This document shows positions 27,934 to 37,385 of a stretch of DNA of 64,000 bases, piece by piece; the stretch's first letter is position 1, and each line of letters opens with the position of its first letter. A program made the position numbers and the translations under genes. The notes under the pieces are model-generated. The model was not told the origin of the DNA, searched no databases, and saw nothing but the letters and a program-made list of their open reading frames with translations. The stretch is taken from NCBI RefSeq assembly GCF_003574295.1, contig NZ_BHGK01000001.1:2356001-2420000 (forward strand), written 5' to 3'. Source of the stretch: Mediterraneibacter butyricigenes. GTDB taxonomy: Bacteria; Bacillota; Clostridia; Lachnospirales; Lachnospiraceae.

Positions 27934-27970
27934 TTCGTAAAAATTTTCGTATACGAATTATTTACGAATT
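27932..27970. repeat. Nested palindromes built of TTCGTA/TACGAA units
   Basis: Outer arms AATTCGTAAA (27932-27941) and TTTACGAATT (27961-27970) are exact reverse complements. Between them is a 12-bp perfect palindrome TTCGTATACGAA (27946-27957). This gives four copies of the TTCGTA unit in 39 bp between udp and hisH. It could be a terminator-like hairpin without a T-tract or a multi-site operator. Confidence 0.5.
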
Positions 27971-28087
27971 ATTATGCTAAACGAGATGTAACAATATGGA
28001 ATGAAATGTAACGAAATAAGCGGTAGCATGACGGGATAAGATATTGATACTCAGCAGAATCCGCTTGTTTTCAGGAGGATAGAGTAA

Positions 28088-28693
28088 ATGATAGCAATCA
28101 TAGATTATGATGCGGGGAATATCAAGAGTGTAGAAAAGGCACTGATTTCTCTGGGACAGGAAGTATGTGTGACCAGAGATGCCGATGAAATTTTACAGGC
28201 AGATAAGGTGATCCTTCCGGGAGTGGGGGCTTTCGGGGATGCCATGGAGAAACTCCACAGATACGGTCTTGTGGACGTGATTCGAAAGGTGGTGGAAAAG
28301 AAGACACCTTTCCTGGGAATCTGCCTGGGGTTACAGCTTTTGTTTGAACGAAGCGATGAAGCATCCGGTGTGGAAGGATTGGGAATCTTAAAGGGAGAGG
28401 TACTGAAAATTCCGGCGGCAGAAGGATTGAAAATCCCGCATATGGGATGGAATTCCCTGCAACTGAAACATAATGGGAAATTGTTTCAGAACTTAGGTGA
28501 GGAAACCTACGTTTATTTTGTGCATTCTTATTATCTGAAAGCAGAGGATCCGTCCATTGTAAAGGCTACGACGGAATATGGGGTATCCATCGATGCGTCG
28601 GTAGAGCAGGAAAATGTATTTGCATGTCAGTTCCATCCGGAAAAAAGTTCGGATGCGGGACTTCAGATTTTGAAAAATTTTATTGAGCTTTAA
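28088..28693 (+). CDS. hisH: Imidazole glycerol phosphate synthase, glutaminase subunit
   Basis: A 201-residue class I glutamine amidotransferase with nucleophile Cys in [13 protein letters not shown] and the His-Glu pair in [10 protein letters not shown], preceded by the family start [14 protein letters not shown]. It releases ammonia from glutamine and channels it to HisF. ATG at 28088 follows CAGGAGGATAG. Only hisH and hisF of the histidine pathway are in the window. Confidence 0.95.
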   Translation: MIAIIDYDAGNIKSVEKALISLGQEVCVTRDADEILQADKVILPGVGAFGDAMEKLHRYGLVDVIRKVVEKKTPFLGICLGLQLLFERSDEASGVEGLGILKGEVLKIPAAEGLKIPHMGWNSLQLKHNGKLFQNLGEETYVYFVHSYYLKAEDPSIVKATTEYGVSIDASVEQENVFACQFHPEKSSDAGLQILKNFIEL

Positions 28694-28706
28694 CGGAGGG
28701 ACTGAA

Positions 28707-29468
28707 ATGTTTACGAAAAGAATTATTCCCTGTCTGGATGTAAATGACGGAAGGGTAGTAAAAGGTGTGAATTTTGTGGATCTGAAAGATGCCGGAGATC
28801 CGGTAGAGATTGCAAAAGCGTATGATAAAGCGGGCGCAGATGAACTGGTATTTCTGGATATTACGGCTTCTTCTGATGCGAGAGAAACCGTGGTTGATAT
28901 GGTGCGGAAAGTGGCCGAGTGCGTGTTTATTCCGTTTACCGTGGGCGGAGGAATCCGGACGGTCGATGATTTCCGTGCGCTGTTACGGGAAGGCGCAGAT
29001 AAGATTTCCATCAATTCTTCTGCGATCAACAATCCGCAGCTGATCCGGGATGCGGCAGACAAATTCGGAAGCCAGTGTGTGGTTGTGGCAATCGATGCCA
29101 AACGACGGGAAGACGGAAGTGGCTGGAACATTTATAAAAACGGTGGCCGGATCGACATGGGGATTGATGCCGTAGAATGGGCACAGAAGGTAGAATCTCT
29201 GGGTGCCGGGGAAATCCTCCTGACCAGTATGGACAGTGACGGAACCAAGGCGGGTTATGATCTGGAACTGACAAGAAAGATTGCAGAGAGTGTTTCGATT
29301 CCGGTGATTGCATCCGGAGGAGCCGGAAAGCTGGAACATTTTAAAGAAGCATTGACCGAAGGAAAAGCAGATGCCGCACTGGCAGCATCCTTGTTCCATT
29401 ATAAGGAACTGGAGATCCGGGAAGTAAAGGAATATCTGCGGAAAGAAGGCGTCTCGGTACGGTTGTAG
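28707..29468 (+). CDS. hisF: Imidazole glycerol phosphate synthase, cyclase subunit
   Basis: A 253-residue TIM-barrel enzyme with catalytic Asp11 in [14 protein letters not shown] and the second Asp in [12 protein letters not shown]; phosphate-binding loops [10 protein letters not shown] and [10 protein letters not shown] are present. It cyclises PRFAR with ammonia from HisH to IGP and AICAR. ATG at 28707 follows CGGAGGGACTG. It lies 13 bp after hisH and forms the heterodimer with it. Confidence 0.96.
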   Translation: MFTKRIIPCLDVNDGRVVKGVNFVDLKDAGDPVEIAKAYDKAGADELVFLDITASSDARETVVDMVRKVAECVFIPFTVGGGIRTVDDFRALLREGADKISINSSAINNPQLIRDAADKFGSQCVVVAIDAKRREDGSGWNIYKNGGRIDMGIDAVEWAQKVESLGAGEILLTSMDSDGTKAGYDLELTRKIAESVSIPVIASGGAGKLEHFKEALTEGKADAALAASLFHYKELEIREVKEYLRKEGVSVRL

Positions 29469-29604
29469 AGCAGAGGGGCAGAGCGTAAATCCACTGGGAA
29501 TTTCCGGGAGCAATTCGTGAGAAAAAAGAATCGAAAGATTCGCGGACAAGAATTAAAGCAAGATATAGAAGAAAAAGTGTAGCAGAAGAGAAAGGAAGAG
29601 AGTC

Positions 29605-30276
29605 ATGGCAGGGATCAACGGAGACTGGTATGAGGCTTTGAAAGGAGAATTTAAAAAGCCCTATTACCGCAAATTATTTGATACGGTGAATCAGGAGTAC
29701 CGAACGCAACAGATTTTTCCACCGGCGCAGGATATTTTTAACGCATTTCATCTGACTCCGTTAAAAGATGTGAAGGTAGTGATTCTGGGGCAGGATCCGT
29801 ATCATAATGTAGGACAGGCACATGGTCTTTGCTTTTCCGTACAAAAAGGGGTGAAGATTCCGCCATCCCTGGTCAATATTTATCAGGAACTTCATGACGA
29901 TCTGGGGTGTACGATTCCACACCATGGATGTCTGACAAAATGGGCACAGCAGGGAGTCCTGATGCTGAACACCGTGTTGACAGTTCGTGCCCATCAGGCC
30001 AATTCCCACCATGGAATCGGCTGGGAGGAGTTTACGGATGCTGCGATTATGGCATTAAACGGACAGGATCGTCCTATTGTCTTTATTCTCTGGGGAAGTC
30101 CGGCGCAGAGAAAAGCACAGATGCTTACCAATCCGAACCATTTGATTCTGAAAGCACCGCATCCCAGTCCGCTGTCTGCTTATCGTGGCTTTTTCGGCAG
30201 TCGGCCGTTCAGTAAGACCAATCAGTTCTTAGAGGCACATGGTGTGGAGCCGATTGACTGGCAGATCGAGGATTGA
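29605..30276 (+). CDS. ung: Uracil-DNA glycosylase (family 1)
   Basis: A 223-residue enzyme that removes uracil from DNA in base-excision repair. The water-activating loop GQDPYHNVGQAHGLCFSV contains the catalytic Asp. The DNA-intercalation loop HPSPLSAYRGFFG with catalytic His is near the C-terminus. Length matches E. coli Ung (229 aa). ATG follows AAGGAAGAGAG. Confidence 0.96.
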   Translation: MAGINGDWYEALKGEFKKPYYRKLFDTVNQEYRTQQIFPPAQDIFNAFHLTPLKDVKVVILGQDPYHNVGQAHGLCFSVQKGVKIPPSLVNIYQELHDDLGCTIPHHGCLTKWAQQGVLMLNTVLTVRAHQANSHHGIGWEEFTDAAIMALNGQDRPIVFILWGSPAQRKAQMLTNPNHLILKAPHPSPLSAYRGFFGSRPFSKTNQFLEAHGVEPIDWQIED

Positions 30277-30357
30277 ATTGGCTGAAACTTGATTTTCCCG
30301 GGAGCTTCCCGTATAATGAGAAAGTAGTCTGACTGAAAGAATGAGCGGGGAAATGGG

Positions 30358-32220
30358 ATGGACAGAAAGATTAAGCGAGACGGAATTGTAACAGGAATCG
30401 GGGCGGTGTTGTTTGTTGCTGTTTTTTTTCTGAACAGGGCGTTGGGATTTGCGGATCAGGTGCTTTTGATCTGTTATCTTGCGGCTTATATTCCTACGGC
30501 GTTTTCGGCCTATCGAACCGTGATAAAACATATAAAAGAATGGAAAATTTTTGATGAGCATTTTCTGATCGTCCTTGCGACCATCGGCGCATTTCTGGTG
30601 GGGGAATACGCAGAGGCCGAGGCGGTGATGCTCTTCTTTCAACTTGGCAAGTTTTTGGAAGCGGTGTCTCTGGAAAAGAGCAAGCGTTCCATTGAAAAAT
30701 ATATGGATATCAAACCAACCTACGCTAATCGGATCGTACGCGGAAAAGAATTTCAAATCGATCCCAAACATTTGAAAATTGGGCATGTGATCGTAATCAA
30801 GCCGGGGGAACGGATTCCGGTAGATGCTGTGGTGACTTCCGGTAACAGTACCATTGATACCAAAGCTCTGACTGGAGAAGCAGTTCCGCGCGCAGTGAAG
30901 ACCGGCGACAAACTTTACAGCGGCTCTATCAATCTGACCGGTGCGCTGGAAGCGAGAGTGGCAAAAGAGTACCAGGATTCTACGGTTGCAAAGATTCTGG
31001 ATCTGGTGGAAAAAGCCAGTGAGAGAAAGGGGGAGCATGAAACCTTTGCGGAGCGTTTTACAAAATGGTATACACCGATCGTTACGCTTCTGGCATTTGC
31101 GGTCATGCTGATTCCGGCATTTACTTTTGCAAAAGATGATCTGTATCCCTGGATTTACCGTGGATTGATCGTCCTGGTAGCGGCGCTTCCCTGTGGGCTG
31201 ATGGTGTCGGTTCCGCTGGCATTTTTCGGTGGGATCAGTTCGGCTGCAAGACAGGGAATCCTGATAAAAGCTGTGGGGCTTTTAGAAGATTTGACAAAAG
31301 TAGACACCTTTGTATTTGACAAGACGGGTACCCTGACTGAGGGACAGTTTTCTGTGGCAGAGATCTGTCCGCGGAGGATGGGGCCGGAAGAATTGTTGGA
31401 AAAGATTGCTTATGCGGAAAGTTATTCCAATCATCCGATTGCCTATTCGCTTCGAGAGGCCTATGAGAAGCCGATAGAAAAGAAACGGCTGAAATGGGTG
31501 CGTGAGTTTGCAGGATATGGTGTGAAGGCTACTCTGGATGGGCAGGAAGTATTGGTTGGAAATCAGAAATTCCTGAATCAGAATCAGATTTTCTGTCCGA
31601 AGACGGGAAAATCAGGAACCGGCGTGCATCTTGCGGTGGACGGAGAATATGAGGGATACATTCTGATCCGGGATGAATTAAGAGAAGATACATCGGATAC
31701 GATCCGGGAGCTGAGAAAACGTCAGATGTCTCTGGTCATGCTGACGGGAGACAATGAACAGGTGGCAAAAGAGATTGGCAGAAAGTTGAAAATAGACTAT
31801 ATTTACGCCAATCTTTTGCCGGAAGATAAAGTGGAACAGGTAGAAGAATTCCTGGAAAGCGAAATGGGAGAAGAAAAACTGGCCTGTGTGGGGGATGGAT
31901 TAAATGATGCTCCGGTACTGGCACGGGCGGATATCGGAATTGCCATGGGTGGTCTGGGTTCGGATGCCGCAATCGAAGCAGCGGATATCGTCCTGATGGA
32001 AGATGAGCCTTATCAGATCATAACCGCATTGAATATTGCAAGGGAAACTGTGCGTGCAGTGAAGCAGAATATGTTTTTTGCCATAGGGATCAAAGTAATT
32101 CTGTTGATACTGGCGGCAATCGGATATGTGTCCATGAAAAATGCGATCATTGCGGATATGGCGGTGATGATCCTGACGCTCTTAAATTCGTTCTGGACGA
32201 TCCGATATTCGGAATCGTGA
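30358..32220 (+). CDS. P1B-type heavy-metal transporting ATPase with LPC instead of CPC
   Basis: A 620-residue ATPase with the A-domain TGEA (IDTKALTGEAVPRAV), phosphorylation site FDKTGTLTEG, an HP motif (YSNHPIAYS) and hinge GDGLNDAPVLARADIGIA, so it is a complete pump. There is no N-terminal HMA or His-rich metal-binding domain. The transmembrane metal site reads AALPCGLMVS, where Cu-ATPases have CPC and Co/Zn types often have SPC. This predicts a non-copper substrate, possibly zinc, cobalt or iron; the metal cannot be assigned from the sequence. It appears to be monocistronic. Confidence 0.88.
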   Translation: MDRKIKRDGIVTGIGAVLFVAVFFLNRALGFADQVLLICYLAAYIPTAFSAYRTVIKHIKEWKIFDEHFLIVLATIGAFLVGEYAEAEAVMLFFQLGKFLEAVSLEKSKRSIEKYMDIKPTYANRIVRGKEFQIDPKHLKIGHVIVIKPGERIPVDAVVTSGNSTIDTKALTGEAVPRAVKTGDKLYSGSINLTGALEARVAKEYQDSTVAKILDLVEKASERKGEHETFAERFTKWYTPIVTLLAFAVMLIPAFTFAKDDLYPWIYRGLIVLVAALPCGLMVSVPLAFFGGISSAARQGILIKAVGLLEDLTKVDTFVFDKTGTLTEGQFSVAEICPRRMGPEELLEKIAYAESYSNHPIAYSLREAYEKPIEKKRLKWVREFAGYGVKATLDGQEVLVGNQKFLNQNQIFCPKTGKSGTGVHLAVDGEYEGYILIRDELREDTSDTIRELRKRQMSLVMLTGDNEQVAKEIGRKLKIDYIYANLLPEDKVEQVEEFLESEMGEEKLACVGDGLNDAPVLARADIGIAMGGLGSDAAIEAADIVLMEDEPYQIITALNIARETVRAVKQNMFFAIGIKVILLILAAIGYVSMKNAIIADMAVMILTLLNSFWTIRYSES

Positions 32221-32300
32221 GAATTGAAATCTGAAAATAGAACGAAGAAAGTATAAAAGAGTTTTGAGCGGAACAGCATGGAAAGGAACGTGGAAGTGAT

Positions 32301-32887
32301 ATGAAGAAAAAACTGGGTTTAATCAGCTTGAGTTTGAGTATATTGTTACTTTTTACAGGGTGTGAAGCTTCAGATCCTGTTCAAACAGGAACGACTCTTT
32401 TGAAAGAAAAAAAATATGAGGAAGCAATCACCAGTTTTGAGACGGCAATTGAGAAAGAGCAAAACGAATCCGAAGCATTTCGTGGTGTGGGAATCGCACA
32501 GTATGAACTGGGTAATTACGAAGATGCACTGACGGCGTTTAATCAGGCGCTGGAATTCGAGGATGCGGTAAAGACCCCTACGATTTACAATCTAATGGGA
32601 ATCTGTTCCATGAAATTGACGGATTATCAGGGGGCTGTCAATAATTTTAATGCAGGTATCCTTGTAAGTGAGAATGAGAAAAAAATAAGACAGGTGACGC
32701 GGAGACGGGAAAAGAGGAAGATACAGATTATACAGAAGTTCTGAAAGAAATGCGTTATAATTTGATAGTCAGTTATGAAAAACTGGAAGACTGGGAAAAT
32801 GCAAAGCAGGCAGTCGCAGACTATCTGGAAAATTATCCGGATGACGAAGCGGCTCAGAAAGAAGCCGCCTTTTTGGAGACCAGGTAA
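32301..32887 (+). CDS. TPR lipoprotein interrupted by a single-base frameshift in a poly-A run
   Basis: The first frame gives 147 residues: signal peptide, lipobox LLFTGCEA, then TPR helices (KKYEEAITSFETAIEKEQNE, YEDALTAFNQALEFEDAVK). After GAG plus seven A near 32680 this frame loses TPR character and stops at 32744. Reading in the -1 frame from the A-run restores it (TDYTEVLKEMRYNLIVSYEK, WENAKQAVADYLENYPDDE) and ends at TAA 32885-32887. With eight A the protein would be 195 residues with one uninterrupted frame. It is either a true mutation, polymerase slippage on A7, or a sequencing error. An outer-face scaffold role is likely. Confidence 0.8.
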
Positions 32888-32904
32888 AGAAAGAATGGAA
32901 ATAT

Positions 32905-33630
32905 TTAATGGGAGCGTGGACAAAAAGCCAGACTTCCGACCAGAATTTCCGGATCGGGTACCGCAGGAAGAGACAGCGGACAGAGCCGCCAGTTGTGATA
33001 AGAAGGATCCGAGGGCTCCTGAGCTCTCGCGATCCAGTATGCAGACTGGCAATTTTCTCCGGGAACCAGACAGAAATTGTCAGTAGGTACAGATAGGCCG
33101 GTTCCGGTGCCTTTCAGCAGAGCTTCTTTCATGGTCCAGTAACGATAAAACCAGTTCAGTTTGAGTGAATCCGGGAGTTTTTCCCAGGCAGATACTTCGA
33201 GAGGATGAAAGAAACGTCGGATCAGGCGTTCTTTTTTTGCAAGATCTTTTGTGAATTCATCGGAGACAACAGGAAGACGTTTATGTTCCAGATCGATTCC
33301 GACAGAATACTCTCTGGAAAAGCAGGCAGCGACCCATTCTCCGGAATGCGTCAGACTGAAAGAAAGATTACTGTTGGGAAGAAAAGGTTTTCCGTGAGGG
33401 CCTTTTTCGAGCCGGATCTGATCTTCGATAAGTCCTTCCAGAGAGGAAAGAAGCTTTTGGGTAAGAAGATGTGCCTGTACATGTGGAAGAAATTTGTCAT
33501 GACAGTCAGGGACAGGACAATCCGGACTGTGCAGCAGATATACACGGATTTCTTCTTTTTTCAGAGAAGAACAGGATACAGATTCAGTTAAAAAATCCCA
33601 GGAGGGAATGGAAAGAACAGATAATTTCAA
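32905..33630 (-). CDS. 4'-phosphopantetheinyl transferase (Sfp family)
   Basis: A 241-residue Sfp-type transferase that loads carrier proteins with the CoA pantetheine arm. Magnesium/CoA-binding signatures VGIDLEHKR and WFYRYWTMKEALLKGTGTGL are present, as is an upstream GPHGKPFL and SLTHSGEW. It is twice the size of AcpS. No PKS or NRPS gene is in the window, so it may serve carrier proteins elsewhere. TTG at 33630 is the probable start, preceded by GAGG; it is divergent from hflX. Confidence 0.9.
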   Translation of the reverse strand: MKLSVLSIPSWDFLTESVSCSSLKKEEIRVYLLHSPDCPVPDCHDKFLPHVQAHLLTQKLLSSLEGLIEDQIRLEKGPHGKPFLPNSNLSFSLTHSGEWVAACFSREYSVGIDLEHKRLPVVSDEFTKDLAKKERLIRRFFHPLEVSAWEKLPDSLKLNWFYRYWTMKEALLKGTGTGLSVPTDNFCLVPGENCQSAYWIARAQEPSDPSYHNWRLCPLSLPAVPDPEILVGSLAFCPRSH

Positions 33631-33753
33631 TGGTAGGTCCTCGCAGTCTTTTATATGAAAATTGTTTCAAAGAATTTCTTTCATTATCGGTCGCAGGAAG
33701 AGGCCTGTCAAGTAGGGAATCAAAAGTATAAAATAGCAGGAGGTAGAATCCGA

Positions 33754-35004
33754 ATGGGGTATGAGATAGAAGAAGTAGAAGAGCGAGTGATCCTGGTGGG
33801 GGTTGCGGATGGCGTCATGAAAGAGACGGAAGACTCTCTGGATGAATTAAAAGAATTGGTGCGAACAGCCGGAGCCACTGTTTGCGGAAGCCTTTTACAG
33901 AAACGGGAGGCAGTCCATCCGGGCACCTATATCGGAAAGGGAAAGATTCAGGAATTGAAGTTCCTGCTCTTTGAGACAGAGGCAACAGGGATTGTATGCG
34001 ATGATGAGCTGTCGCCGGCACAGATGAGTAATCTGGAGCGGGAACTGGACTGCAAGGTCATGGATCGGACACTGTTGATCCTAGATATTTTTGCACAGCG
34101 GGCGATCAGCAGCGAGGGAAAGATTCAGGTAGAACTGGCGCAGCTTCGATATCGAGCATCCAGACTTGCGGGGCTCGGAAGTTCCCTGTCCAGACTGGGC
34201 GGAGGGATCGGAACCAGAGGTCCGGGAGAAAAGAAACTGGAGATGGACAGACGACTGATCCGAAGCCGAATCACACAGTTGAAAAAGCAGTTGGAGGAAG
34301 TCCGGGCACACCGGGAGATCATCCATGCGAAACGAGGCAGATCCAATCTGAAAACAGCAGCACTGGTGGGGTACTCCAATGTGGGAAAAAGCACCTGTTT
34401 AAATGAACTGACCGGTTCAGACATTCTGGCGGATGACATGTTATTTGCTACACTGGATACGACCACAAGGGTTCTGACCCTTCCGGATAAGCAGGAAGTC
34501 CTTCTGACAGATACCGTAGGCTTTATTCAAAAACTTCCGCACCATCTGGTAGAAGCATTTAAAAGTACGTTAGAGGAAGTACTGTATGCGGACATTATCA
34601 TTCATGTGGTGGATGTTTCCAATCCGAGAATGGAAGAGCAGATGCATGTAGTCTATGAAACTCTGAGGGAGCTGGGGGTAAATGGAAAACCGGTGATCAC
34701 TGTTTTTAACAAACAGGATCGACTGGAAGAATCGGTACACATCAAAGATCTGAATGCGGATCGGACCGTGGAAACCTCGGCGCATACCGGAGAAGGGCTG
34801 GAAGAACTGAAAGAAGCCCTGTCTGAGATCCTGAGAGCAGATCAGATCTATGTGGAACGATTATTTCCTTATGACCAGGCAGGACGGATCCAATTGATCC
34901 GAAAAGAAGGTCAGCTTCTGAAAGAAGAATATAAGGAGAATGGAATTGAAGTCAAAGCCTATGTTCCGAAAGAATTATACACAAAAGTAACAGGAATCGA
35001 GTAA
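33754..35004 (+). CDS. hflX: Ribosome-associated GTPase HflX
   Basis: A 416-residue GTPase with the HflX-specific N-terminal domain (HPGTYIGKGKIQEL), the connecting GLGSSLSRLGGGIGTRGPGE loop and a G domain with P-loop GYSNVGKST, DTVGFI and NKQD. HflX splits stalled or heat-damaged 70S ribosomes. The ATG at 33754 follows AGGAGGT; earlier in-frame codons back to 33655 lie in the divergent promoter region and give a non-conserved extension. Confidence 0.94.
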   Translation: MGYEIEEVEERVILVGVADGVMKETEDSLDELKELVRTAGATVCGSLLQKREAVHPGTYIGKGKIQELKFLLFETEATGIVCDDELSPAQMSNLERELDCKVMDRTLLILDIFAQRAISSEGKIQVELAQLRYRASRLAGLGSSLSRLGGGIGTRGPGEKKLEMDRRLIRSRITQLKKQLEEVRAHREIIHAKRGRSNLKTAALVGYSNVGKSTCLNELTGSDILADDMLFATLDTTTRVLTLPDKQEVLLTDTVGFIQKLPHHLVEAFKSTLEEVLYADIIIHVVDVSNPRMEEQMHVVYETLRELGVNGKPVITVFNKQDRLEESVHIKDLNADRTVETSAHTGEGLEELKEALSEILRADQIYVERLFPYDQAGRIQLIRKEGQLLKEEYKENGIEVKAYVPKELYTKVTGIE

Positions 35005-35050
35005 AAAGCGAGAACGGAAAACACAGAGAAACAACAGTGTGAGTAATAAA

Positions 35051-36481
35051 ATGAAGAAAAAGGAACGACAGTTGGAGAAGAAGCAGAAATTGGAAGAAGA
35101 GAAAATGACAGAAAATGAAGTGAAAAGCGAAACGAAAAATGAACTGGGAACGGAACAGGTTGGAAAACTGATCGCAAAATTTTCCATTCCGGCGACCATC
35201 AGCATGCTGGTTAGCTCCCTCTATAATATTGTGGATCAGATTTTCATCGGACAAGGCGTGGGCCTTCTGGGAAATGCAGCCACCAACATTGCATTTCCAA
35301 TCAGCATTATCTGTACGGCGACTGCCCTGCTTCTGGGGATTGGAAGCGCATCCAATTACAATCTGGAAACAGGAGCAGGGGAAGATAAGAAAGCGTGTCG
35401 GATCATGGGAAGCGGTCTGGCGGCTCTGGTAATAGGCGGGGTGTGCATTGCGGTGATTGTATTGCTGTTTTTGAATCCATTGCTGCATGTGTTCGGTGTG
35501 ACAGAAGAAGTGCTGCCATATGCATTGGATTATACCGGGATCACGGCTTTCGGAATTCCGTTTCTGATTTTGACAACAGGCGGAAATCATATGATCCGTG
35601 CAGATCGAAATCCGACCTATTCCATGACCTGTATGCTGAGCGGCGCGATCATCAATACGATTCTGGATCCACTGTTTATTTTCGGATTCCACTGGGGAAT
35701 CAAAGGAGCAGCCTGGGCTACAGTGATCGGACAGATTTTTTCGGGATTGATGGTGATCGTCTATTTCGTGAAATTTAAGAATCTGAATCTGAAAAAAGAA
35801 ATGTTGCGGCCGAGACTTGTGTACCTGAGTCCAATTTTCTCTCTGGGAATGGCGTCCTGTATCAATCAGATCGCAATGGCAGTAGTTCAGATCACCATGA
35901 ACAATGTGTTGCGATATTATGGGGCGGCTTCTTCTTATGGAGCGGAAATCCCACTGGCATGTGCGGGAGTCATCTCGAAAGTAAATATGGTCTTCATGGC
36001 AATCTGTATCGGAATCTCACAGGGATGCCAGCCGATCATTGGGTATAACTATGGAGGAAAAGACTATAAACGGGTTCTGGAAACCCTGCGGAAGTCTATT
36101 GTGTTGATCTTCGGGATTGGATGTGTGTTTTTTCTTTGCTTTCAGTTATTTCCAAGACAGATCATCGGAATCTTCGGAGGTGGAGAAGAAGCCTATTTTC
36201 GGTTTGCGGAGCGATATTTCCGGATTTATATGTTCCTGACCTTTGTAAATGGATTGCATCCGTTGATTTCAGGAGGATTCACTTCAATCGGAAAAGCCAG
36301 ACTGGGTGCGGTGGTTTCCCTGACCAGACAGATCTTGTTCCTGCTGCCATTGATCGTGATCTTCCCAATCTTTTTCGGAATAGACGGAGTCATGTATGCA
36401 GGACCGATTGCAGATGCAGCGGCCTTTGCCGTGGCGGTAGTTTTTGGGATCCGGGAAGTGCGGAAGATGAAAGCAGTGTGA
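35051..36481 (+). CDS. MATE family efflux transporter
   Basis: About 476 residues with 12 membrane helices in two homologous halves. LIAKFSIPATISMLVSSLYN and VDQIFIGQGVG mark the first helix pair as usual for the NorM/DinF superfamily. An unusual charged N-terminal extension of about 35 residues (Lys/Glu rich) precedes helix 1. The start is uncertain: ATG at 35051 lacks a good ribosome binding site, GTG at 35039 is in frame, and ATG at 35105 would trim the charged stretch. It exports cationic drugs or metabolites by Na or H coupling. Confidence 0.85.
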   Translation: MKKKERQLEKKQKLEEEKMTENEVKSETKNELGTEQVGKLIAKFSIPATISMLVSSLYNIVDQIFIGQGVGLLGNAATNIAFPISIICTATALLLGIGSASNYNLETGAGEDKKACRIMGSGLAALVIGGVCIAVIVLLFLNPLLHVFGVTEEVLPYALDYTGITAFGIPFLILTTGGNHMIRADRNPTYSMTCMLSGAIINTILDPLFIFGFHWGIKGAAWATVIGQIFSGLMVIVYFVKFKNLNLKKEMLRPRLVYLSPIFSLGMASCINQIAMAVVQITMNNVLRYYGAASSYGAEIPLACAGVISKVNMVFMAICIGISQGCQPIIGYNYGGKDYKRVLETLRKSIVLIFGIGCVFFLCFQLFPRQIIGIFGGGEEAYFRFAERYFRIYMFLTFVNGLHPLISGGFTSIGKARLGAVVSLTRQILFLLPLIVIFPIFFGIDGVMYAGPIADAAAFAVAVVFGIREVRKMKAV

Positions 36482-36485
36482 TTTT

Positions 36486-37367
36486 TTACTTTTTCTCCGG
36501 CAACTGCGCCAGTATAATCGCCGCAAACATCAGCACACAACCGAAGGTTTCGCGCAGGGACAGATTCTGATGCAGGATCAGCCATCCACCCAGTACGGAA
36601 AAGACGGATTCCAGACTCATCAGCAAGGCTGCGATCGTAGGCTGAGCATATTTCTGGGCTACCACCTGAAGGGTATAGGCGACACCGCTGGACAATACTC
36701 CGGTGTAAAGCAGCGGAAGGATCGCATGGGAGATCCCTGACAGAGTCGGCGTCTCCAGAAGAAACGCAAAGAATAGATTGATCACAGAAGCAATAAAAAA
36801 TTCCAGACAGGCCAGACGAAGGACGTCGGTCTTTGGGGAATAGTGGTCGATTGCCATGATCTGCAGTGCAAAGATAAATGCGCAGAAAATGGCGAAGGAA
36901 TCACCTTTTGTTAATGTAAAGCCCCCGGACATACAGAGCAGATACATACCGGCTACGGCAATCAGCACCCCGATCCAGATATTCGGGGTGATTTTTTTGC
37001 GGAAAAAGATTCCCAGGATCGGAACCACCAGAATATACATGGCGGTCAGGAAACCGACTTTTCCGGCCGGAGAATATACCAGCGCAATCTGCTGGACTGC
37101 AGAAGCAAATGCAAGAGGAATTCCGCACCATAGACCGGCAATCAGTAAAAGTTTTTTATCAAGTGGCGGAACTTCTTTGAGATAAAGTTTTCGTTTTTGG
37201 TCAGAATAAAAGATAACCGGAAGAAGGATAACGGATCCGATCAGGAAGCGGATTCCGTTGAAGGAAAAGGGTTCCAGATAATCCATACCCATCTGTTGTG
37301 CTACAAAAGCAAGTCCCCAGATCAGGGCAGCCAGAAACAGGCAGGCATTTGTCTTTTGTGTACTCAT
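36486..37367 (-). CDS. DMT/EamA family transporter
   Basis: A 293-residue protein with ten predicted helices in two EamA repeats (ALIWGLAFVAQQMGMDYLEP near the start, PTIAALLMSLESVFSVLGGW in the second repeat). Family members export metabolites or amino acids. It is convergent with the MATE gene with only 4 bp between stops and is followed on the same strand by its upstream neighbour, the SDR reductase gene, 18 bp away, so the two may be co-transcribed. Confidence 0.9.
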   Translation of the reverse strand: MSTQKTNACLFLAALIWGLAFVAQQMGMDYLEPFSFNGIRFLIGSVILLPVIFYSDQKRKLYLKEVPPLDKKLLLIAGLWCGIPLAFASAVQQIALVYSPAGKVGFLTAMYILVVPILGIFFRKKITPNIWIGVLIAVAGMYLLCMSGGFTLTKGDSFAIFCAFIFALQIMAIDHYSPKTDVLRLACLEFFIASVINLFFAFLLETPTLSGISHAILPLLYTGVLSSGVAYTLQVVAQKYAQPTIAALLMSLESVFSVLGGWLILHQNLSLRETFGCVLMFAAIILAQLPEKK

Positions 37368-37385
37368 GTAACATATAACCTCCGT

